A DNA stretch of 36,247 nt. It comes from an uncultured Eubacteriales bacterium. GTDB lineage: Bacteria > Bacillota > Clostridia > Oscillospirales > Acutalibacteraceae. Shown here piece by piece: positions 32,236-36,247 of this stretch; position 1 is the first letter of the stretch, and each line of letters begins with the position of its first letter. The translations under genes were made by a program, and so were the position numbers. Under the pieces are notes generated by a model. That model saw only the letters and a list, made by a program, of their open reading frames with translations, did no database searches and had not been told where the DNA came from. The DNA is taken from NCBI GenBank assembly GCA_934489895.1, contig CAKSST010000019.1, positions 1 through 36,247 of the forward strand, read 5' to 3'.

Positions 32236-33726
32236 ATGCGAAAAACATTATTTTTAAAAAATGCGGCAATTGTTACGGTTAATACCCTATTGCTGCGGCT
32301 TGCGGGCGTTATCTTCAGGGTGTGGACCGCCGCAAAAATCGGCAGCGAAGGTATGGGACTTTATCAACTGACACTGTCAGTTTACATACTTTGTTCAACA
32401 TTTGCTTCAACAGGTATTTCAACAACCGTTACCCGCCTGGTTTCTGACCGAGAGGCTTTAGGTGACTCTGCAGGCGGCAGAACATATACAAAAAAAGCTG
32501 CATTGCTTTGTATGTTTGTTTGCAGCATTTTTATACCTGTTTTATTTTTTGGCGCAGATTTTATATCAAATAATCTGTTAGGAGAAGCGCGAACTGCCGC
32601 ATCTGTACAGATTTGCGGATTTGCTTTGCCTTTTGTATCGCTTTGTGCCTGTTTTAAAGGATATTTTTTAGCAAAAAGGCAGACCCTTGTCCCCTGCCTT
32701 TCACAATTAATTGAACAGAGTGTCAGAATTTTAACGGTTGTTTTTTTAATTGATAAAGCGGGTAACAGTATTGAAAAAAAAATTGCGGCATTAGTTTTAG
32801 GTGATATTGCCGCCGAAGCGGTTGCCTGTATTTTTTTGTTTATATTTTGGATTAAAAACAAAAAAGAAAAATTAAGGGGACGCGCATCATATAAAGAAAT
32901 TTTACGCATTGCCCTGCCAATATCAGGCGGCAAGTATATAAACAGCTTATTACGCGCTGCAGAAAACATTTTGGTTCCCTCAAAGCTTGCCATATTTTAC
33001 GCATCAAAAAGCAAGGCTTTATCGGCAATAGGCGTTATAAAGGGAATGGCACTTCCAATACTGCTTTTTCCTTATGCTCTTCTTGGGGCTACCACATCCC
33101 TGCTGCTACCCGAAATTTCTGCCGATGCGGCACAAAATCACACAAGACATATTGCATATACAACCCAGCGTGCTATAAAGCTGACTATTATTTTTTCCTG
33201 CTTTTGCGGTATGATATTTTTCTTTACGGGCGACGCTTTGGGACAGCTGATGTATAAAAATAGTGAAGCAGGAAATATATTAAAAATTTTAGCACCTCTT
33301 GTGCCGCTTATGTACATAGACAGCATAAGTGATGCTATACTTAAAAGCCTTGATGAGCAGGTAACAACCTTTAAAAATTCGGTTACCGACTCAATTATTC
33401 GGCTTGTTCTTATTTTTTTGTTCTTATCCTCAGGCGGAATAAACGCTTTTATCGGAATAATGTATTTTTCAAACCTTTATACCTCTGCACTAAATTTTTA
33501 CAAAATGTATAAAATAACACACTTTAAAGCAAATATAATAAATACCTTTGCTTTACCTACGGTTTTTGCATTATTTGCAGGTTTTACAGCAAGTAGTATT
33601 CTTAATAAATTTAATTTGGGTAATGTTTCTTATATTTTTATTTTTTTTACAATAAGTATTTTGATTTATATGTTTTTACTTGTTATATTTAAACTGATAA
33701 AACGGGAAGATGTAAGTTTTAGATGA
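32236..33726 (+). CDS. SpoVB/MurJ-family lipid-linked polysaccharide flippase
   Basis: Integral membrane protein of the MVF/MOP superfamily, 496 residues with about 14 hydrophobic segments. The N-terminal pattern LKNAAIVTVNTLLLRLAGVIFRVWTAAKIGSEGMGLYQL and the later GLYQ-type loop are typical of SpoVB-like proteins; SpoVB is needed for spore cortex synthesis in Bacillus, and relatives export lipid-linked oligosaccharides. I cannot separate a cortex role from a cell-wall or capsule role. It is a single gene with terminators on its right side; the upstream leader has a TATAAT at 32190-32195 but no clear -35. Confidence 0.87.
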   Translation: MRKTLFLKNAAIVTVNTLLLRLAGVIFRVWTAAKIGSEGMGLYQLTLSVYILCSTFASTGISTTVTRLVSDREALGDSAGGRTYTKKAALLCMFVCSIFIPVLFFGADFISNNLLGEARTAASVQICGFALPFVSLCACFKGYFLAKRQTLVPCLSQLIEQSVRILTVVFLIDKAGNSIEKKIAALVLGDIAAEAVACIFLFIFWIKNKKEKLRGRASYKEILRIALPISGGKYINSLLRAAENILVPSKLAIFYASKSKALSAIGVIKGMALPILLFPYALLGATTSLLLPEISADAAQNHTRHIAYTTQRAIKLTIIFSCFCGMIFFFTGDALGQLMYKNSEAGNILKILAPLVPLMYIDSISDAILKSLDEQVTTFKNSVTDSIIRLVLIFLFLSSGGINAFIGIMYFSNLYTSALNFYKMYKITHFKANIINTFALPTVFALFAGFTASSILNKFNLGNVSYIFIFFTISILIYMFLLVIFKLIKREDVSFR

Positions 33727-33732
33727 AAAAAT

Positions 33733-33766
33733 AAAAATTCCCAATGCTAAATCATTGGGAATTTTT
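33733..33766. terminator. Strong bidirectional terminator
   Basis: 14-bp perfect arms AAAAATTCCCAATG (33733-33746) and CATTGGGAATTTTT (33753-33766) with a 6-nt loop. It ends the flippase gene on the plus strand and, on the minus strand, immediately follows the CCA end of the tRNA-Arg remnant. Confidence 0.9.
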
Positions 33767-33810
33767 GGCGCGCTGTGCAGGATTTGAACCCACGACCTTC
33801 TGGTCCGTAG
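33766..33810 (-). pseudogene. 3' half of tRNA-Arg(ACG); probable att site
   Basis: Read on the minus strand, the 45 nt parse exactly as: anticodon loop CTACGGA (anticodon ACG), 3' anticodon stem CCAGA, variable loop AGGTC, T-stem GTGGG, T-loop TTCAAAT, T-stem CCTGC, acceptor strand ACAGCGC, discriminator G, encoded CCA. The 5' half (acceptor 5' strand GCGCTGT, D arm, 5' anticodon stem) is absent; the expected CTGG before the loop is replaced by unrelated sequence. Break points in the anticodon loop are typical of tyrosine-integrase crossover sites, so I read this as the chromosomal att scar left by an element to the right. Confidence 0.82.
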
Positions 33811-33823
33811 GTTGTCTCAAGGG

Positions 33824-33860
33824 CAAATCGGAGTCATTTCGGCTCCGATTTGTGCTTTTT
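33824..33860 (+). terminator. Stem-loop with T-run just inside the putative element
   Basis: Perfect 10-bp arms CAAATCGGAG (33824-33833) and CTCCGATTTG (33843-33852), 9-nt loop, then TGC and T5 (33856-33860). A terminator-like structure 14 bp from the tRNA break. Confidence 0.65.
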
Positions 33861-33913
33861 GCCACCATTCGCTCGGCGGATATTCCGTTGTTTCCGTCCG
33901 GCCCTGCCCGTTC

Positions 33914-33985
33914 CAATTCCATTCTGGGTCAAAACTGGGTCAAGCGCAGTCCGGCCGAATACCGTTGACCTCCAGAGTGGAATTG
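33914..33985. repeat. Inverted and direct repeats near the att scar (possible integrase arm sites)
   Basis: CAATTCCATTCTGG (33914-33927) and CCAGAGTGGAATTG (33972-33985) form a 14-bp inverted repeat with one mismatch. Inside it CTGGGTCAA occurs twice in direct order (33924-33932 and 33935-33943, 11-bp period). Short direct repeats beside a tRNA att are typical of integrase arm-type binding sites. Along with the hairpin at 33824, this is all I see in the 400-bp gap 33727-34128. Confidence 0.5.
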
Positions 33986-34074
33986 ATTTATATTGAGCGA
34001 GGAAGTCCGGGCAGAAAACTGTTCGGACTTTTCTCATATATTCCAAAGTTGCGGTAGAATTGGTCACAATGTAG

Positions 34075-34083
34075 TGGTATAAT
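34075..34083 (+). promoter_or_regulatory. Extended -10 promoter for the TfoX-like gene
   Basis: TGGTATAAT (TGnTATAAT) with no clear -35; 45 bp before the start codon. Confidence 0.5.
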
Positions 34084-34128
34084 TTGAATACGAAAAGTGA
34101 GCAACAAATCGGGATTTGAGGTGGAAAT

Positions 34129-34449
34129 ATGGCATCAAGCAAGGAATACTTAGAGTTTATTTTAGGACAGCTATCTGAGTTAGAAGAAATTACTTATCGA
34201 GCTATGATGGGAGAATTTATTATTTATTATCGTGGCAAGATTGTAGGTGGTATCTATGATGATAGATTACTTGTTAAACCAGTAAAATCAGCAATTAGTT
34301 ATATGCCGACAGCTCCGTATGAATTACCCTATGAGGGAGCAAAAGAGATGTTGTTGGTAGATGAAGTTGATAATAAGGAATTTTTGACAGGCTTGTTTCA
34401 TGCAATGTATGATGAACTGCCAGCCCCAAAACCGAAAAAGAAGAAATAA
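34129..34449 (+). CDS. TfoX/Sxy N-terminal-domain protein
   Basis: 106-residue protein matching the TfoX N-terminal domain: YLEFILGQLSELEEITYRAMMGEFIIYYRGKIVGGIYDDRLLVKPV is the diagnostic core, and a Lys-rich tail ends the protein. The C-terminal TfoX domain found in competence regulators is absent, as in most Firmicutes homologues, which are of unknown function. The ribosome site is GAGGTGG (34118-34124). It lies near the att scar in the putative element and is more AT-rich than the later mobilization-like region, so it is likely a cargo gene. A role in competence is not implied. Confidence 0.85.
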   Translation: MASSKEYLEFILGQLSELEEITYRAMMGEFIIYYRGKIVGGIYDDRLLVKPVKSAISYMPTAPYELPYEGAKEMLLVDEVDNKEFLTGLFHAMYDELPAPKPKKKK

Positions 34450-34480
34450 ACAATTTCCAGTTTGTCGCACTGATAAAAAC

Positions 34481-34700
34481 CCTTTAGGAACTAAAGGACG
34501 CACTTCTATACTCTCCTATCGGGAGTATGTGCGTCCTGGGTCACTTCATTCCCGGTCAGCAGAAGAAAACTGCTCGACCGAGAATGTTGCGACACTTCGT
34601 TCCGTCAAGGTGGCTACACCACCTTGTGCCGCTAAAGCGACTATCCCCTGTGTACTTGCCGTCCGCGAACAGCATAAAATGCTGTTCGCCGCCAGCAAGT
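34481..34700 (+). other. Dense array of conserved-looking stem-loops; candidate structured RNA or cis-acting DNA
   Basis: Five hairpins in 220 nt of non-coding DNA: CCTTTAG/CTAAAGG (34481-34497); GGACGCAC/GTGCGTCC (34496-34536) with an inner ATACTC/GAGTAT stem; CGGTCAGCAG/CTGCTCGACCG with one bulge (34553-34580); CAAGGTGG/CCACCTTG (34606-34626); GCGAACAGCAT/ATGCTGTTCGC (34665-34689) enclosed in ACTTGC/GCAAGT (34654-34700). Hairpins 1 and 2 share two bases and would compete. The related pair CACTTCATTCC (34542) and CACTTCGTTCC (34593) also occurs. The region ends 33 nt before the lipoprotein start. Confidence 0.6.
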
Positions 34701-34732
34701 TTGAAATAATAGTTTTGATCGGAGGACAGAAA

Positions 34733-35305
34733 ATGAAAAAAACAATAAGTGTGCTGTTAGCCGTAGCAATGATTTTTTCGCTATGTGCCTGTTCGCAAAA
34801 TAAACAATCTGGGATATCTATCAAACCTACTGAATTTTCAGAAGAAACATTGGAAGTTCTTGACCTGTTCGATGATGAAATTCAATTCTTTGATATATCG
34901 CTCGATGAGAATGTGAAATCTTTTGAGAGTTCGGTTTGGGTATATCGTGATGGTGAGTGGTTTGAAGATGGTAAGACACACGGAAACAACGATTCCTTAG
35001 GTAAAAGAATAGCGATAAGATTGACCGAAAACAGCTATGAGCTATACAACATTTCTGATAATGGTCATGAGAAATACAGTTATCCTTCTTTAGATACACT
35101 GTTTGAAGAATCAATGGGAATTGGCTACTCAAAAATCGACCGAGAGATACCAATAGAGCTGAACAAAGAAATTCCTATTTGTGTTAAAATTGGAACTTCT
35201 TCAAACCGGATGGAAGTTTTGGACATAACAGAGGATTTTAGAAAAATAGAATGTGATGCAGGAATAGCTGTGACAATTACAGTTTCTGATGAAATTGTAG
35301 AGTAA
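34733..35305 (+). CDS. Lipoprotein of unknown function
   Basis: 190-residue predicted lipoprotein: hydrophobic signal with lipobox LCAC and lipid-anchored Cys20, then a soluble, acidic domain of beta-rich character. I recognise no domain. A sequence such as SVWVYRDGEWFEDGKTHGN recalls small lipoproteins found on Clostridia mobile elements. The start ATG 34733 has GGAGG (34721-34725) upstream; a longer frame to 34400 runs through the hairpin array and is not credible. It lies between the structured region and the DUF3847-like gene, with a terminator at 35336. Confidence 0.78.
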   Translation: MKKTISVLLAVAMIFSLCACSQNKQSGISIKPTEFSEETLEVLDLFDDEIQFFDISLDENVKSFESSVWVYRDGEWFEDGKTHGNNDSLGKRIAIRLTENSYELYNISDNGHEKYSYPSLDTLFEESMGIGYSKIDREIPIELNKEIPICVKIGTSSNRMEVLDITEDFRKIECDAGIAVTITVSDEIVE

Positions 35306-35335
35306 GCAGTTATATAACAATTAAATACAAAAACT

Positions 35336-35380
35336 GACCGTTGACTGGTCGCACTATGCGAAAAGTTGACGGTCTTTTTT
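35336..35380 (+). terminator. Terminator after the lipoprotein gene
   Basis: GACCGT (35336-35341) pairs with ACGGTC (35369-35374) around an inner CGCA/TGCG hairpin, followed by T6 (35375-35380). Confidence 0.7.
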
Positions 35381-35412
35381 ATCCCCAAAATCAAAAAAGG
35401 AGGTCAATCACA

Positions 35413-35751
35413 ATGACAAAACCGAAAACCCTTGAACAGCTTCGGACCGAAAAGGAACGAGCCGAGACGCAGCTTGCACAGGAACAGCACAAGCTGGAGC
35501 GTCTGGAGAACCGAAAGAAGTATCTGGAACAGGGCATACAAGTCGCAATTTCGACAGAAACGGAAAAGATCACGCAGCCCAGCGGGGCCGCGGCGCCTCG
35601 GGACAGCGACACGCATAAGCGCATCGCTGTCCCGAAGGCTTTCTGCGTTCTTCGAGAGCACACCCGGCCAAGACCCAAAAGCGGCAAAGTTTGCCGTTCT
35701 GACATCTGGCCACGCAGGGTTTCCGAAACGTGTGGAACGCTCCGAGGGTAG
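35413..35751 (+). CDS. Truncated DUF3847-like mobilization-associated protein fused to repeat sequence
   Basis: The frame starts at ATG 35413 behind a perfect AAGGAGGTC. Residues 1-41 (MTKPKTLEQLRTEKERAETQ, LAQEQHKLERLENRKKYLEQG) form a charged coiled-coil helix that closely resembles the N-terminus of DUF3847 proteins, small genes found upstream of relaxases on Clostridia conjugative or mobilizable elements. Family members continue with a basic RKxRxHRLI-type segment; here the frame instead enters IQVAISTETEK and then the first tandem repeat, giving a Pro/Arg/Cys-rich tail without protein-like character. The C-terminus is therefore probably junk after a rearrangement or deletion, and the gene a remnant, though the helix could still be made. 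Confidence 0.6.
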   Translation: MTKPKTLEQLRTEKERAETQLAQEQHKLERLENRKKYLEQGIQVAISTETEKITQPSGAAAPRDSDTHKRIAVPKAFCVLREHTRPRPKSGKVCRSDIWPRRVSETCGTLRG

Positions 35752-35766
35752 TGATACCACCCCCAC
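35568..35766. repeat. oriT-like tandem repeat, copy 1
   Basis: GC-rich unit containing three dyads: TCGGGACAGCGA/TCGCTGTCCCGA (35598-35635, 14-nt loop with CGCATAAGCG), CGGCAAA/TTTGCCG (35682-35696) and GGTA/TACC (35747-35758). It is about 85% identical to copy 2, which starts 263 bp later. The order DUF3847-like gene, dyad-rich repeats, then a strong ribosome site at the window end suggests an origin of transfer region before a relaxase gene. Confidence 0.7.
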
Positions 35767-35830
35767 CTCGCACGTTCAGAAAGTACTGCGCACAGAGTGA
35801 AAAAACAGCAACATCACCAAGTTGCAAACA

Positions 35831-36028
35831 GATCACGCAGCCCAGCGGGGCCGCGACGCCTCGGAACAGCGACGCGCATAAGCGCATCGCTGTTCCGAAG
35901 GCTTTCTGCGTTCTTTGGGAGCACCCCCGACCAAGCCCCAAAAGCGGCAAAACTTGCCGTTCTGATACCCGGCCCGGGGATGTTTGTGAACGTGCAGAAC
36001 GGTCCGAGGGTAGTGATACCACCCCCAT
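35831..36028. repeat. oriT-like tandem repeat, copy 2
   Basis: The same layout as copy 1, with the large stem now TCGGAACAGCGA/TCGCTGTTCCGA (35861-35898), CGGCAA/TTGCCG (35945-35959) and GGTA/TACC (36009-36020). The stem differs from copy 1 by a paired change on both arms. The loop is CGCGCATAAGCGCA, giving an inner GCGC/GCGC stem with ATAA loop. An extra CCGAAAC/GTTTCGG hairpin (36029-36049) follows. Confidence 0.7.
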
Positions 36029-36238
36029 CCGAAACGCCCCCTGTTTCGGCGTGTGAGCCGCTGTGTGCGATCCTGTTGGCAAAGCCGAGTGTGTACCCGC
36101 CGCAGCCCCTTGAAACGAACGTTGCGGCGTTTGTGGGAGAAGTTGAAAGATGCGATGAAAAGCGGTTTGAAACAGCGTTGTGCCGGTAACTTTTTGGCGA
36201 TAGTTGCGGGAACGATTTTGAGCGAAAAGCTGAACTTT

Positions 36239-36246
36239 ACAGGAGG
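36239..36246 (+). promoter_or_regulatory. Strong ribosome binding site of a gene beyond the window
   Basis: CAGGAGGG at the end of the window. The 190 bp before it (36050-36238) hold no convincing gene. By position after oriT-like DNA the next gene may be a relaxase/mobilization gene, which is inference. Confidence 0.5.
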
Positions 36247-36247
36247 G

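Noticed and set aside
33744..34142. Several overlapping open frames on both strands across the tRNA fragment and att region
   Set aside because: They cross the tRNA remnant and hairpins, have no ribosome sites, and their proteins show no family character.
34400..34732. N-terminal extension of the right-hand lipoprotein gene
   Set aside because: It would span the hairpin array and put the signal peptide in the middle of the protein; the GGAGG before ATG 34733 decides the start.
35570..36189. Overlapping frames on both strands in the GC-rich tandem repeats
   Set aside because: GC-rich DNA lacks stop codons by composition; the frames exist in all phases, resemble each other only because of the DNA repeat, and lack ribosome sites.

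Overview
The window looks like a chromosomal segment of a spore-forming, low-to-moderate GC anaerobic Clostridia, most likely an Oscillospirales (Ruminococcaceae-like) gut lineage. The reasons are the HrcA/CIRCE-controlled heat-shock operon in Firmicutes order, a SleB-type cortex hydrolase, SpoVAE, a SpoVB-like flippase, strong AGGAGG ribosome sites with frequent TTG/GTG starts, and interspersed GTAGGGG-type intergenic repeats. The lineage is an inference; no rRNA is present.

Layout. 1-850: a promoter firing leftward out of the window and a sleB-like gene. 856-5875: a CIRCE-controlled hrcA-grpE-dnaK-dnaJ operon. 5873-7910 (minus): a PepSY-like lipoprotein and a caspase-like secreted protease gene interrupted by an in-frame TAG. 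7911-8515: a promoter, a terminator and a cluster of interspersed repeats. 8516-9466 (minus): three small coupled genes of unknown function. 9502-10008: a YfcE-type phosphoesterase that looks leaderless. 10090-12720 (minus): the classical rpmH-rnpA-yidD-yidC-jag cluster, but with no dnaA beside rpmH. 12983-18281: a beta-propeller-like lipoprotein, a two-component system, a DUF1385 protein and prmC, almost all overlapping. 18402-26272: a tightly packed run recA-recX-rimO-pgsA-cysE-cysS-PHP-trmN6-rsmI. 26490-29522 (minus): serS, parB and parA, with two parS sites in front of parA. 29530-32126 (minus): spoVAE, two PH-domain membrane proteins and rarA. 32236-33726: a SpoVB/MurJ-family flippase.

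At 33766 the chromosome-like part ends in a 45-nt 3' fragment of a tRNA-Arg(ACG) gene, cut exactly at the start of the anticodon loop. This is the usual scar of tRNA-targeted integration. Everything to its right (33811-36247) looks like one end of an integrated mobilizable element. It holds att-proximal repeats, a TfoX-N protein, a 220-nt region of nested hairpins, a lipoprotein, and a truncated DUF3847-like mobilization-associated gene. That gene runs into two tandem copies of a GC-rich, dyad-rich ~200-bp repeat. In the repeat a stem base pair changes from G-C to A-T on both sides, so the hairpin is conserved by compensation. I interpret the repeat as a duplicated oriT-like region. The window stops on a strong ribosome binding site, probably that of the relaxase or another mobilization gene.

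The most interesting parts are the right-hand element (tRNA scar, structured RNA/DNA region, tandem covarying oriT-like repeats), the amber-interrupted caspase-like protease, and the leaderless promoter/start arrangement of the phosphoesterase gene. The remainder is well-known housekeeping content.
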